From: Flexilinea flocculi
GTDB taxonomy: Bacteria > Chloroflexota > Anaerolineae > Anaerolineales > Anaerolineaceae
Assembly: GCF_001192795.1 (NCBI RefSeq)
Contig: NZ_DF968181.1
Coordinates: forward strand, 1,664,974 to 1,728,973
Length of the DNA: 64,000 nucleotides
Reading direction: 5' to 3'
Part shown: piece after piece, positions 52,987 through 62,397 of the stretch
Layout of the letters: each line of letters begins with the position of its first letter
How positions within the stretch are numbered: position 1 is the stretch's first letter
Program-made: the position numbers and the translations under genes
The notes under the pieces: generated by a model
What the model was told of the DNA's origin: nothing
Database searches by the model: none
What the model saw: the letters and a program-made list of their open reading frames with translations, nothing else

Positions 52987-53796
52987 ATGAATAATTTCCA
53001 TATCAAAGGTGTTGATTTTCAATATCGATACAATGAGATTACAAGGATTGGCGGAAATCCGGATATGCTGATGGATTTCGGGATTTTACGTCTTCAAAAA
53101 GGTCAGATTTATGAAGATATTTATAATCTCGAACGAGCTTTTTTATTGGTATATGGAGAAATTACGCTGTCGTATAACGGTATCGAAAAGACAATCAGAA
53201 GAAAGAATTGTTTTGATGATTCACCATGGGTATTGCATATTCCCGCAGGAGTGGAATTAAAAATCATCGGTGTTGCTGAGGATTCTGAAGTCACTGTTCA
53301 TCGAACAGAGAATGCGAATATTTTTGAGCCTCATCTTTATGAACCGAAAGAAACTGCAGATGAATATCGCGGCGCAGGTACAATGCAGGAAACATCGACC
53401 AGAATTGTCAGGACAACATTTGATTTTTCCAACGCACCCTATTCAAATCTCGTCATTGGAGAGGTGATCGGATTCCCGGGGAAATGGAGTTCATACCCTC
53501 CGCACCATCATCCGCAGCCGGAAATTTATTACTATAAAACCAATCCCAAAGGCGGACATGCATTTGCTGAAGTGGGTGATGATGTAATGAAACTAAGTGA
53601 AAACGACACCATTCTGATCACCAGTGGGAAAACACATCCGCATGTAACGTATCCCGGGTATGCGCTCTGGTATTTATGGGTAATTCGACATATTGATGGA
53701 AACCCTTATATCCATCCGACATTTTTGCCAGAACATTTATGGGTCACGGAACCGAACGCAAAATTCTGGCCTTTTTCCGAGAAAAAGGAGGCATAA
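52987..53796 (+). CDS. iolB: 5-deoxy-glucuronate isomerase
   Basis: This 269-residue IolB belongs to the KduI/IolB cupin-like family. Landmarks include KWSSYPPHHHPQPEIYYYK, with clustered histidines for metal binding, and GKTHPHVTYPGYALWYLWVIRH. It isomerises 5-deoxy-D-glucuronate to 5-dehydro-2-deoxy-gluconate in the inositol pathway. Its stop shares one base with the iolD start (TAATG). AAGGAGAGA precedes the ATG. Confidence 0.92.
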   Translation: MNNFHIKGVDFQYRYNEITRIGGNPDMLMDFGILRLQKGQIYEDIYNLERAFLLVYGEITLSYNGIEKTIRRKNCFDDSPWVLHIPAGVELKIIGVAEDSEVTVHRTENANIFEPHLYEPKETADEYRGAGTMQETSTRIVRTTFDFSNAPYSNLVIGEVIGFPGKWSSYPPHHHPQPEIYYYKTNPKGGHAFAEVGDDVMKLSENDTILITSGKTHPHVTYPGYALWYLWVIRHIDGNPYIHPTFLPEHLWVTEPNAKFWPFSEKKEA

Positions 53797-55661
53797 TGAA
53801 ACGAATTCGTCTGACAATGGCGCAGGCTTTAGTTAAGTTTTTAGATAATCAATATGTAGAATTTGATGGTGTTGAGGATCGTTTTATTGATGGCATGCTT
53901 GGAATTTTCGGTCATGGTTGTGTAGTTGGCGTAGGACAGGCCTTAGAACAGGGCGGACATCGTATCCGATTCTATCAAGGGCATAATGAACAGGGTATGG
54001 CTCATATTGCTATTGGCTATGCGAAACAACACAACCGCAGAAAAATTATCCCTTGTTTATCCTCTATTGGACCCGGCGCTCTTAACATGATTACTGCCTG
54101 TGGTACAGCTTCTGCCAATCGAATTCCTCTCCTGGTTTTTCCTGGTGATACTTTTGCATCCAGACAGCCTGACCCTGTTCTACAGCAGGTTGAATTCCCG
54201 ACAAGTTATGGTTCCACTGTCAACGACGCTTTCAAAGGAGTCTGCAAGTATTGGGATAAAGTCGAACGTCCGGAACAATTAATGACAGCAATGATCCATG
54301 CTATGCGTGTATTAACGGATCCGGCAGATACAGGCGCTGTATGTATTGCTTTACCTCAGGATGTTGAAGGGGAAGCTTATGATTATCCGGACTACTTCTT
54401 CCAAAAAAGAGTGTGGCATTTCGACCGGCGTCCGATGACACAGGGTCAAACTGACAGAGCGGCAACACTAATACGTTCCAGTAAAAAGCCGTTAATCATC
54501 TGCGGCGGAGGTGTTCGATACAGCGAAGCATGGAAAGAACTTCAACAGTTTTCCGAAGATTTTAATATTCCAGTCTGTGAGACTCAAGCCGGAAAATCAG
54601 TCATAGCATGGAATCATCCTCTGAATTTAGGCGGAATAGGTGTAACTGGAACGAAAGCAGCAAACATCATTGCAAAAGATGCGGATCTGATAATAGGGAT
54701 AGGGACGCGGTTTACAGATTTCACCACCTGTTCGAAATGGTTATTTCAAAATCCCAATGTCCAAATGATCTCAATTAACATTTGTTCCTTCGACGCGGTA
54801 AAAATGGATGCGCTGCCAATTCAGGCTGATGCTAAAGAAGCGATTGTGTCATTACACACTGTGCTAAAAAAAGAGAATTATCGGTCAGCCTATACAGGTG
54901 AAATTGAATCTGTGAAGCAGGAGTGGGATGCAATTGTTGATAAACTTTACACAATGCCAGAATCAGAAGAAGGACTTTCTCAGACACGAGCTCTTGGGGA
55001 AATTAATCGTTTCATGAAATCGTCAGATATTGCCGTTGGATCAGCCGGCAGTCTGCCGGGCGATATGCAGCGTTTGTTTCGTCCGGGAGAACCTTGTTCC
55101 TATCACATGGAATATGGTTTTTCGTGTATGGGGTATGAAATCTGTGCAGCTGTCGGCGTGAAATTATCCTCTCCCTCATCGGAAGTTTACACTTTTCTGG
55201 GAGATGGAAGTTTTCTGATGCTTCACAGTGAATTGTATACGGCTATTCAGGAAGGGTTGAAGATCAATGTAATGATTTTTGACAATTCCGGATGGGGATG
55301 TATTGAAAATCTACAAAATAATCAGGGTACAAAAACATTCGGGACTGTTTTTAAAGCACGCAATCCGGAATCAGGGCTATTAGATGGATCAAACCTGCCG
55401 ATCGATTTCGCAAAAATCGCTGAGGGATATGGAGCGATCGGCTACTCAATCCGATCTGTACAAGCATTAAAATCAGCACTTGAAGATGCCAGAAAACAAA
55501 GTCTTCCATGTGTTTTTGACATTAAAGTGATACCTGGTAGCATGACTCCCGGATATGAAAGCTGGTGGCGAGTCGGTGTTGCAGAAATCGCAAAAGATAA
55601 ATCCGTCCAGGATGCATATGCGGATATGCAGCAACATATATCCAAAGCAAGAGATTATTAA
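53796..55661 (+). CDS. iolD: 3D-(3,5/4)-trihydroxycyclohexane-1,2-dione hydrolase
   Basis: This 621-residue ThDP enzyme of the acetolactate synthase clan cleaves the cyclohexane-dione ring in inositol catabolism. It begins [20 protein letters not shown] and has [15 protein letters not shown], the catalytic-Glu-containing [18 protein letters not shown], and the ThDP-Mg motif [16 protein letters not shown] with IFDNSGWGC. The frame opens upstream of 53796, but that ATG has the AAAGGAGG site and matches IolD starts. Length agrees with the family (about 620-640). Confidence 0.95.
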   Translation: MKRIRLTMAQALVKFLDNQYVEFDGVEDRFIDGMLGIFGHGCVVGVGQALEQGGHRIRFYQGHNEQGMAHIAIGYAKQHNRRKIIPCLSSIGPGALNMITACGTASANRIPLLVFPGDTFASRQPDPVLQQVEFPTSYGSTVNDAFKGVCKYWDKVERPEQLMTAMIHAMRVLTDPADTGAVCIALPQDVEGEAYDYPDYFFQKRVWHFDRRPMTQGQTDRAATLIRSSKKPLIICGGGVRYSEAWKELQQFSEDFNIPVCETQAGKSVIAWNHPLNLGGIGVTGTKAANIIAKDADLIIGIGTRFTDFTTCSKWLFQNPNVQMISINICSFDAVKMDALPIQADAKEAIVSLHTVLKKENYRSAYTGEIESVKQEWDAIVDKLYTMPESEEGLSQTRALGEINRFMKSSDIAVGSAGSLPGDMQRLFRPGEPCSYHMEYGFSCMGYEICAAVGVKLSSPSSEVYTFLGDGSFLMLHSELYTAIQEGLKINVMIFDNSGWGCIENLQNNQGTKTFGTVFKARNPESGLLDGSNLPIDFAKIAEGYGAIGYSIRSVQALKSALEDARKQSLPCVFDIKVIPGSMTPGYESWWRVGVAEIAKDKSVQDAYADMQQHISKARDY

Positions 55662-55680
55662 TGATTGGAGAAAATTGGTT

Positions 55681-56577
55681 ATGTTAAATTCAAATAAAGT
55701 AAAACTGGCAATTGCACCGATTGGCTGGACGAATGATGATATGCCTGATCTGGGCGCTGAAAACTCATTTGAACAATGCATCAGCGAGATGGCGTTAGCA
55801 GGATTTAAAGGCTGCGAAATCGGAAATAAATACCCGAAAGATCCGGTTGTACTGAAACATTATCTGGATGTTCGCGGACTTCAGGTATGCAATGCCTGGT
55901 TCTCCTCGCTATTAACATCACTTCCGTATCAGGATACAATCCGTGCATTCATTCAGCATCGGGATAAATTAAATTTTCTTGGAGCAAAAGTAATCGGGGC
56001 CTCTGAACAAGGAAATTCTATTCAGGGGAAATTGGATATTCCCATCTTAAAAAACAAACCGGTTTATACAGAAGAACAATGGCAGCTTGTTTCAAAGGGA
56101 TTCAATGAAATGGGTGCTTTAGCTCGTGAAAAGGGAATGTTTTTTACAATCCACCACCATATGGGAACAGGAATACAAACATCGGAGGAAATTGACCGCA
56201 TCATGGAAATGACAGATCCGGATCTGGTCTTTTTATTGTTTGATTCCGGACATTTAAGTTTCGCAGGCATCGATCCAGTGCCTGTATTAAAAAAATACGT
56301 TCATCGCGTCAAACATGTCCATCTGAAGGACATGCGAAAATCAATCTATGAAACAGTAAAATCTCAAAACATGAGTTTTTTGGATGCTGTTCGAGCAGGA
56401 GTATTTACAGTACCAGGAGATGGGGATGTCGACTTCAAACCTATTTTTGAAATCCTGTCACAGGCTGATTACGAAGGTTGGGTTGTCGTAGAAGCGGAAC
56501 AGGATCCTGCTAAAGCGAATCCTTTTGAATACGCTGTAAAAGCGCGAAAATATATTCGGGAAGCATCCGGTTTATAA
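55681..56577 (+). CDS. iolE: Myo-inosose-2 dehydratase (xylose isomerase-like TIM barrel)
   Basis: This 298-residue TIM-barrel protein resembles Iol[21 protein letters not shown] near the start, [56 protein letters not shown], and the C-terminal [11 protein letters not shown]. It dehydrates scyllo-inosose to the 3,5/4-trihydroxycyclohexane-1,2-dione used by IolD. The ATG at 55681 follows a GGAG; an open frame extending back to 55555 overlaps iolD. It is the last gene of the iol operon seen here; iolC, iolJ and iolA are not in the window. Confidence 0.9.
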   Translation: MLNSNKVKLAIAPIGWTNDDMPDLGAENSFEQCISEMALAGFKGCEIGNKYPKDPVVLKHYLDVRGLQVCNAWFSSLLTSLPYQDTIRAFIQHRDKLNFLGAKVIGASEQGNSIQGKLDIPILKNKPVYTEEQWQLVSKGFNEMGALAREKGMFFTIHHHMGTGIQTSEEIDRIMEMTDPDLVFLLFDSGHLSFAGIDPVPVLKKYVHRVKHVHLKDMRKSIYETVKSQNMSFLDAVRAGVFTVPGDGDVDFKPIFEILSQADYEGWVVVEAEQDPAKANPFEYAVKARKYIREASGL

Positions 56578-56578
56578 A

Positions 56579-56700
56579 AAAGAATTCGAAATATGATTGA
56601 CTATTCGAATAAAGAAAGTAAATTTGTTGTTCTTACAGTATTGCGCTTCGTGTAAAACTATAAGAATAATAATGAATTCATTTCATATTTCGGAGAACTG
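56579..56700 (+). repeat. Dispersed hairpin repeat, copy 9
   Basis: The left end AGAATTCGAAATATG is clear and the right end CATATTTCGGAGAACTG is partly diverged. The centre pairs 56626-56646 with 56650-56670: 19 of 21 positions pair on the plus strand, four of them as G-U, with apex TATTGCGC-TTC-GTGTAAAA. It begins right after the iolE stop. Confidence 0.75.
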
Positions 56701-56732
56701 GTTAATAAAAGAACAAAAATAGGAGGAATGTT

Positions 56733-57755
56733 ATGATTAAAGTAGGCGTTTGTGGATATGGGACGATTGGTCAGCGCTTAGCGGATGGAGTCGCTCTCCA
56801 AAAAGATATGGAATTAATCGGTGTCGCAGATGTAGCGCCAACGCTGGCAATACGTGCGTTAAAAGAAAAGGGCATGCCTTATAATTTATTTCTCTCTGTT
56901 GAGGATTATCGATCAGATTTTGAGAAGTTGAATATTCCTGTTTCGGGAACAATGGAAGAAATGGTTCAAAAATGCGACATTATTCTGGATGCCACCAACG
57001 CTGGCGTTGGCGCAAAAAATAAAGAGATATATTCAAAATATGAGAAAAAAGCCATATTCCAGGGTGGAGAAAAAAATTCAGTAGCTGATGTATTCTTTCA
57101 TGGTTATGCAAATTACGAAAAAGGAATCGGGAAACAATTCTTAAAGCTTACTTCCTGTAATACTACCGGATTAATTCGAGCAGTGGATTGCTTAGACAGA
57201 GATTATGGTATCGATCGAGTGGCAATAACCATCGTTCGGCGGGTTGCGGATCCGGGTGATTATCACCGCGGATTGACAAATGCGCTTCAAATCGATAAAG
57301 CTCCAAGTCACCAGGCTGTTGATCTAATGACAATCATGCCTCATATAAATGCAACTGGCATTCTGATTCATACTCCTGTCACTCACGGGCACATCATCAC
57401 AGTCGTCGCAACTGGGAAAAAGAAAATTACCAAAGACATGGCGCTTAAGTCCTTTCTGAATCATGATCGTATCCGTGTTGTAAAGATCAGCGATGGATTT
57501 CTTGGTAATTCCTCTTTCTTTAAATATGCCCGCGATCTTGGAAATCCGCGTGGTGATATGTATGAAATCGGTCTTTGGGAAGATAGCATTGTGGAAACAG
57601 GCGATGATATTATGTTCGCAATCAATATTCCTCAGGAATCGGTAACAATTCCGGAAACTGTGGATGGCATCCGGGCTGCTTGCGAAATGCAAACAAACCG
57701 GCTTGAAGGCGTCGCAAAGACGAACGAATATTTAGGGATTGGGAAATGGAAATAA
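56733..57755 (+). CDS. Type II (archaeal-type) glyceraldehyde-3-phosphate dehydrogenase
   Basis: This 340-residue GAPDH belongs to the archaeal/type II class, not the common bacterial GapA. It starts MIKVGVCGYGTIGQRLADGV, the catalytic cysteine is Cys142 in LTSCNTTGLIRAVDCLD, and VRRVADPGDYHRG and IMPHINATGILIHTPVTHGH follow as in archaeal enzymes. It oxidises glyceraldehyde 3-phosphate with NAD(P) and phosphate. Its stop overlaps the pgk start by 10 bp, so the pair is translationally coupled. TAGGAGGAATGTT precedes the ATG. Horizontal acquisition from Archaea or a shared deep bacterial variant is likely. Confidence 0.9.
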   Translation: MIKVGVCGYGTIGQRLADGVALQKDMELIGVADVAPTLAIRALKEKGMPYNLFLSVEDYRSDFEKLNIPVSGTMEEMVQKCDIILDATNAGVGAKNKEIYSKYEKKAIFQGGEKNSVADVFFHGYANYEKGIGKQFLKLTSCNTTGLIRAVDCLDRDYGIDRVAITIVRRVADPGDYHRGLTNALQIDKAPSHQAVDLMTIMPHINATGILIHTPVTHGHIITVVATGKKKITKDMALKSFLNHDRIRVVKISDGFLGNSSFFKYARDLGNPRGDMYEIGLWEDSIVETGDDIMFAINIPQESVTIPETVDGIRAACEMQTNRLEGVAKTNEYLGIGKWK

Positions 57756-59008
57756 AAATGCGTTCACTGCAGGGGATTCCATTAGCCGGGAAAAAAGTCC
57801 TTCTGCGGCCTGATATTAATTCTCCTCTTGATCCGGTATCGAAAAAAATCATTAATGATGAAAGAATTGTAAAAACAATCCCGGTCATTCGTGAATTGTT
57901 GGATGGAGGAGCAGCTATTGCGATTATCGCTCATCAGGGAGATACGCTTGATTATCAGAATCTGGTGGATCTCCAGGAACACGCAATCCGCATTTCTGAA
58001 TTGCTTGGAACAAATGTCGAATATATTGATGATGTTTGCGGCCCGGCTGCGATTGACCGAATCCAGCGCTTAAAAGCAGGGGAGATCATCATTCTCGGAA
58101 ATTTGCGCTATTTATCTGAAGAGGTTTCCACTTTTGAAAAAGATGTGAAACTCGATGCTGCTGCTTACACAAAGACATGGGAAGTCCGGAAACTTGCCCC
58201 ATTATTTGATCTTTATGTTAATGAAGCTTTCTCGGCTGCTCACAGGAATTCTCCAAGCATGGTGGCATTTCAGGAATTGCTTCCAACGGCAGCCGGACCA
58301 CTCCTGTTTCAGGAATATGAAGCCTTGTCAAAAGTGCTGCATGGCGCTGTAAAACCGACTGTTTTTGTTTTAGGCGGAGCGAAAATTTCTGATGCCTATG
58401 GCATGATGAAAACTGTCCTTGCCAATGGTACAGCAGATACAATTCTAACCAGTGGTTTAACCGGTTTGGTTATGTTGTATGCCTCAGGAATCGATGTTGG
58501 AGAAAAAACTGTTCAATTTTTAAAAGATAAAGACTTACTTGGGTTCGTCAATGACTCGAAAGAATATCTTCGTGATTTTCCGGGAAAAATTGTTATGCCG
58601 GTAGATGTTGCATATGAGCAAAACCATCAACGTGCTGAAATGGATATAAAGGAAATGCCAAAAGATACTTTATATCTGGATATCGGACAAAAAACAATTC
58701 AGCTTTACACAAAAATTTTATCCGAAGCGAAAACGATTTTTGCAAATGGACCTGCCGGCGTTTATGAAAATCCGTTATTTGAGACAGGCACAAGGGGACT
58801 CTGGCAAGCTATTGCCGATTCTGCAGCCTATTCTGTAATCGGCGGCGGAGATACAATCAGTTCTGCAAGCCGATTCATTGATATGCAAAAAATCAGTTAT
58901 GTATGTACTGGCGGAGGTGCAATGATCCGTTTTATGTCTGGGAAAAAGCTTCCATTGATTGTAGCGATGGAAAAAGCCTATGAGAGGGATCATAAAAACA
59001 CAAACTGA
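57746..59008 (+). CDS. pgk: Phosphoglycerate kinase, archaeal-like
   Basis: This 420-residue PGK has the N-terminal KVLLRPDINSPLDPVSKKII, which is the archaeal-type start (bacterial PGK reads VRVDFNVP). IIAHQGDTLDYQNLVDLQEH, GAKISDAYGMMKTVL, FANGPAGVYENPLFE and the nucleotide loop VIGGGDTISSA follow. It makes ATP from 1,3-bisphosphoglycerate. It overlaps the type II GAPDH, so these two lower-glycolysis genes are inherited as a unit of archaeal character. The ATG at 57746 sits inside the GAPDH end; an ATG at 57758 is a close alternative. Confidence 0.93.
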   Translation: MEIKMRSLQGIPLAGKKVLLRPDINSPLDPVSKKIINDERIVKTIPVIRELLDGGAAIAIIAHQGDTLDYQNLVDLQEHAIRISELLGTNVEYIDDVCGPAAIDRIQRLKAGEIIILGNLRYLSEEVSTFEKDVKLDAAAYTKTWEVRKLAPLFDLYVNEAFSAAHRNSPSMVAFQELLPTAAGPLLFQEYEALSKVLHGAVKPTVFVLGGAKISDAYGMMKTVLANGTADTILTSGLTGLVMLYASGIDVGEKTVQFLKDKDLLGFVNDSKEYLRDFPGKIVMPVDVAYEQNHQRAEMDIKEMPKDTLYLDIGQKTIQLYTKILSEAKTIFANGPAGVYENPLFETGTRGLWQAIADSAAYSVIGGGDTISSASRFIDMQKISYVCTGGGAMIRFMSGKKLPLIVAMEKAYERDHKNTN

Positions 59009-59040
59009 ATTCTCTGATTACATCTTTTCATCATGAAGTC

Positions 59041-59078
59041 GCAAGATTAATTCCCCTTTTAGGGGGAATTAATCTTGC
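59041..59078 (+). terminator. Perfect hairpin after pgk
   Basis: GCAAGATTAATTCCCC (59041-59056) is an exact inverted repeat of 59063-59078 with a 6-nt loop. Little T-run follows, so it may stabilise the 3' end rather than terminate on its own. Confidence 0.75.
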
Positions 59079-59129
59079 TGTAACTTTCTATTTTTCTCGT
59101 GTAATTTTTTTGCCAGAGTCTTCTAATAC

Positions 59130-59250
59130 ATTAATTTAAAATTTGGAGAAGTTTTATTAAAAACGAAAAAAATCTTCTGTTATGGTGTTTTTGCATGAAC
59201 CGTAAAAATGCTATAACTATGAATAATTCTTCCCAAATTTCGAATTACTG
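59130..59250 (+). repeat. Dispersed hairpin repeat, copy 10
   Basis: The left end TTAATTTAAAATTTGG is diverged and the right end CCAAATTTCGAATTACTG is clear. The central arms 59179-59194 and 59202-59217 pair at all 16 positions on the plus strand, four as G-U, with a TTTTTGCATGAACC apex. It sits between pgk and the split transketolase. Confidence 0.7.
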
Positions 59251-59298
59251 CGTTTCTTCTACGAAATATAAGATAAAATTGACTTCAGAAAAACAGTA

Positions 59299-59338
59299 TT
59301 CCGTGGAAAAGCTCGATCTTTACTTTTTTCCAACGGAA
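59299..59338 (+). promoter_or_regulatory. Leader hairpin of the transketolase genes
   Basis: TTCCGTGGAAAA (59299-59310) pairs with TTTTCCAACGGAA (59326-59338) with one bulge. It lies about 35 bp before the transketolase start and may be an operator or an mRNA hairpin. No promoter hexamers stand out. Confidence 0.35.
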
Positions 59339-59373
59339 GATGGAATCATGCAGATTTGAAAGGATTATAACTT

Positions 59374-60198
59374 ATGCTTACGCCTTTAAAAGAATTTGCA
59401 ACCGACATCCGTATTCAACAGATGGAAGAATTCAAAGCGCGTGGTTTTGGTCATGTGGGTGGATCGCTTTCCATCACGGATTGTTTAGCTGCTCTTTATG
59501 GTGGAATTATGCGAATTGATCCGAAAAATCCAAATTGGGAAGATCGCGATCGGCTTGTAGTATCAAAAGGGCATTCAGGCCCTGCGCTCTATGCGGCTTT
59601 AGCATTAAAGGGATATTTTCCGCTTGAAACATTAAAAACCCTGAACCAAAACGGGACTACGCTTCCCAGTCATTGTGATCGGAATCTTACTCCTGGTGTA
59701 GATATGACTACCGGTTCACTCGGGCAAGGTGCATCAACTGCTTGTGGAATGGCGTTAGGGCTGAAACTTTCCGGAAAAGATTCCCGCGTTTACCTCATTT
59801 TAGGTGACGGCGAATGTCAGGAAGGGCAAGTTTGGGAAATGGCACTCTTCGCTGCCCAGCACAAACTTGGCAACTTTATCGCATTTCTTGATTACAACAA
59901 GCGCCAGTTGGATGGATACGTCACAGATATTTGTGACTTAGAAGATCCTGCAGCAAAATTTGAAAGTTTTAACTGGTACGTCAAAAGAATCAAAGGTGAT
60001 GATCCGGATAAAATCTACGAAACAATTCTGGAAACACAGAAGAATCAAAAAGATCGCCCTGCGATGATCGTTCTAGATACCGTTAAGGGTGGCGGCGTGA
60101 AACAAATTGAGGATACAACGCTCAATCACCACCTCAACATGACTACAGAATTGGCTGACGAGATCATCAAACAGCTTATCAAACAAAAGGAAGGATAG
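59374..60198 (+). CDS. Transketolase, N-terminal (ThDP-binding) subunit
   Basis: This 274-residue N-terminal half of a split transketolase has KGHSGPALYAALALKGYF, GSLGQGASTACGMALG, and the ThDP/Mg motif GDGECQEGQVWEMALFAAQH with YNKRQLDG. Together with the C-terminal half encoded 8 bp downstream it transfers two-carbon ketol units between sugar phosphates. Split transketolases are common in Thermotogae, Archaea and some Firmicutes and Chloroflexi, often in carbohydrate-utilisation clusters as here. The ATG at 59374 follows GAAAGGATTATAACTT. Confidence 0.93.
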   Translation: MLTPLKEFATDIRIQQMEEFKARGFGHVGGSLSITDCLAALYGGIMRIDPKNPNWEDRDRLVVSKGHSGPALYAALALKGYFPLETLKTLNQNGTTLPSHCDRNLTPGVDMTTGSLGQGASTACGMALGLKLSGKDSRVYLILGDGECQEGQVWEMALFAAQHKLGNFIAFLDYNKRQLDGYVTDICDLEDPAAKFESFNWYVKRIKGDDPDKIYETILETQKNQKDRPAMIVLDTVKGGGVKQIEDTTLNHHLNMTTELADEIIKQLIKQKEG

Positions 60199-60206
60199 AA
60201 AAAACC

Positions 60207-61172
60207 ATGTTTAAATGCATTTATAACGGTGAGAAAGAAACAAAAGCCGGAAAAACTGTCTTTGGCGAAACTATCCGAAAAATGATTGAAGAAGATCCGC
60301 AGGTAGTTTATCTGGACGCTGATTTAATGAACTCAATTGGCACATCGGGTTTGGAAAAATCGTTTCCCAATCAGGTAATTGAAGTGGGTATTCAAGAAGC
60401 AAATATGGCGGGTTTGTCTGGCGGACTATCTGCTGTTGGTAAAAAACCGTTTATGCACACATTTGCCTCATTTGCAGGAAGACGTTGTTATGATCAAGTT
60501 TTTATTTCGATAGCATATGCAAAAAACAATGTCAGAGTCATCGGATCTGACCCGGGAATAACCTCCGCATACAATGGAGGAACGCATATGCCTTTTGAGG
60601 ATATCTGCCTCTATCGTGCAATTCCTCATTCGACAGTGATTGAATTCACTGACAGCGCCATGACTGCAGCTCTTTTACCTGTGATAAAAGAGCGCCCGGG
60701 TTTGACTTATTGCCGTTTGAGCAGGAAAAATTGCATCGCAATTTATTCTGAAGATTCCGTTTTTGAACCGGGAGTGGCAAACATCCTTCGTGACGGCAAA
60801 GATGCTGTGATTTTTGCTTGCGGATATATGGTTTCCGAATCTTTGAAAGCTGCTGAAACGCTTGAAAAAGAAGGTATCTCAACCGCAGTGGTAGATATGT
60901 TTACAATCAAACCCTTAGACACTGCCAAAGTTCTGGAATTTGCAGAAAAAACCGGAGCTGTTGTAACAGCAGAGAATGGAAATGTTGTTGGAGGTCTTGG
61001 CGCTGCAGTTGCCGGATTCCTTTCTGAAACCAGACCAACACCTGTAATTCGTGTCGGAGTAAAAGATGAATTTGGCCAGGTTGGTACTCCAGAGTATCTT
61101 GCTGGTGTTTATGGTCTAACTCCGGCTGATGTTGTTGCTGCAGTGAAAAAATCAATTTCATTAAAAAAATAA
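60207..61172 (+). CDS. Transketolase, C-terminal subunit
   Basis: This 321-residue C-terminal half carries the pyrimidine-binding domain (VVYLDADLMNSIGTSGLEKS, NQVIEVGIQEANMAGLSGGL) and the transketolase C-terminal domain (VVDMFTIKPLDTAKVLEFAE, ending GQVGTPEYLAGVYGL). It completes the enzyme with the N-terminal subunit 8 bp upstream; both are clearly one operon. GAAGGATAG precedes the ATG. Confidence 0.93.
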   Translation: MFKCIYNGEKETKAGKTVFGETIRKMIEEDPQVVYLDADLMNSIGTSGLEKSFPNQVIEVGIQEANMAGLSGGLSAVGKKPFMHTFASFAGRRCYDQVFISIAYAKNNVRVIGSDPGITSAYNGGTHMPFEDICLYRAIPHSTVIEFTDSAMTAALLPVIKERPGLTYCRLSRKNCIAIYSEDSVFEPGVANILRDGKDAVIFACGYMVSESLKAAETLEKEGISTAVVDMFTIKPLDTAKVLEFAEKTGAVVTAENGNVVGGLGAAVAGFLSETRPTPVIRVGVKDEFGQVGTPEYLAGVYGLTPADVVAAVKKSISLKK

Positions 61173-61217
61173 CTTTTTTTTGATTATGAACTGCTGCAAT
61201 TGGTTGTAATGAAGTTC

Positions 61218-61274
61218 AATATGAGTATTTGATTACTTCACTATCCGAGAGGATTCAAATACTCATATTTTTTT
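61218..61274 (+). terminator. Terminator after the transketolase operon
   Basis: AATATGAGTATTTGA (61218-61232) pairs exactly with TCAAATACTCATATT (61255-61269), followed by a T-run. Confidence 0.85.
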
Positions 61275-61336
61275 ATATCAACAAATTTCTTCTGTTTTCG
61301 AGGCAGAAGAATTCAAAGTATTTCAAAGAGCAGCCC

Positions 61337-62335
61337 ATGTCGGATGTGACAATAAAAGATATCGCTGAAGCTACTGGTGTATCCTATGCAACGGTTTCTC
61401 GAACATTGAATAATCGTTCTGGTGTAAACGCAGCAACTCGAGAAAAAATCCTGCAAGCGGCAAAGGATCTTGGGTATCGTCCCAACATCCATGCCCGGAG
61501 TTTGAAGACCAATCAGACGTTTACCTTAGCATTGATCGTTCCTGATATATCCAATCCATTTTTCTCCGACATCGCTTTGGCAGTCAATAAAACAGCATAT
61601 CAATACGGCTATAATACAATTCTTTGCAGTACAAATTGGGATCCAGAAATCGAAAAAGCACAGTTAAAATTGATTCAGGATCAAAGGGTTGATGGAATTA
61701 TCTTTAAACCAGCTGATCGATCTCCTGATCTGTATCTTGACCTTAATATACCAACGGTAATGATTTCTAATTTGGTTGCAAATGGACTCAGTTTCATCGA
61801 AGTGGACAATTTTAAAGGTGGAAAAGACACAGCACAGCATTTGATACAATGCGGTTATAAAAAATTTTCATTTATCGGGGGCGCAAAAGAATCCAGATCC
61901 AATTCAGATCGTTTAGAAGGTTATCGGAAAACACTGGAAAAGCATGGTTATCAATTAAGTGAAGAGAAAATTCGATTTGGTCCTTTTACAATCGAAAGCG
62001 GCTATCAGATTATTAAAAGTCTGATGGGAACAAACGATCCGCCAGACTGCGCGTTCTGCGGTAATGATTTAATCGCATTGGGTGTTTTTCAATACCTTGT
62101 AGAAACCGGCATTTCGGTTCCCGAAAAATTCGGACTTGTCGGATTTGACGATGTCTATTTTGCTTCTCTACCTCAGATACAAATGACAACAGTTGCACAG
62201 CCAAGAAGTCAAATGGGATCAATGGCAGTGAATACTCTGATTAAGAGGATTGAAAATGGATCGTCCAGTTTTGTTGAGCATATTTTACTTGAGCCGAAAT
62301 TGATCATCCGGAAAAGCACAAGAAATTATTCATAA
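61337..62335 (+). CDS. LacI-family transcriptional regulator
   Basis: This 332-residue LacI/GalR regulator has the HTH and hinge VTIKDIAEATGVSYATVSRT then LNNRSGVNAATREKILQAAK, and a ligand domain starting TFTLALIVPDISNPFFSDIA and ending FDDVYFASLPQIQMTTVAQP. The real start is the ATG at 61337; the open frame extends upstream through the preceding terminator, so those codons are not used. It is the best candidate to bind the TGTAAACGTTTACA operator upstream of the iol genes. It lies between the transketolase and LarA-type genes. Confidence 0.93.
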   Translation: MSDVTIKDIAEATGVSYATVSRTLNNRSGVNAATREKILQAAKDLGYRPNIHARSLKTNQTFTLALIVPDISNPFFSDIALAVNKTAYQYGYNTILCSTNWDPEIEKAQLKLIQDQRVDGIIFKPADRSPDLYLDLNIPTVMISNLVANGLSFIEVDNFKGGKDTAQHLIQCGYKKFSFIGGAKESRSNSDRLEGYRKTLEKHGYQLSEEKIRFGPFTIESGYQIIKSLMGTNDPPDCAFCGNDLIALGVFQYLVETGISVPEKFGLVGFDDVYFASLPQIQMTTVAQPRSQMGSMAVNTLIKRIENGSSSFVEHILLEPKLIIRKSTRNYS

Positions 62336-62397
62336 TCGAAACAGAGATTTCTTCCTTCGAATTACTGATTCATAATGATACAAACGAGGTATAAAAA

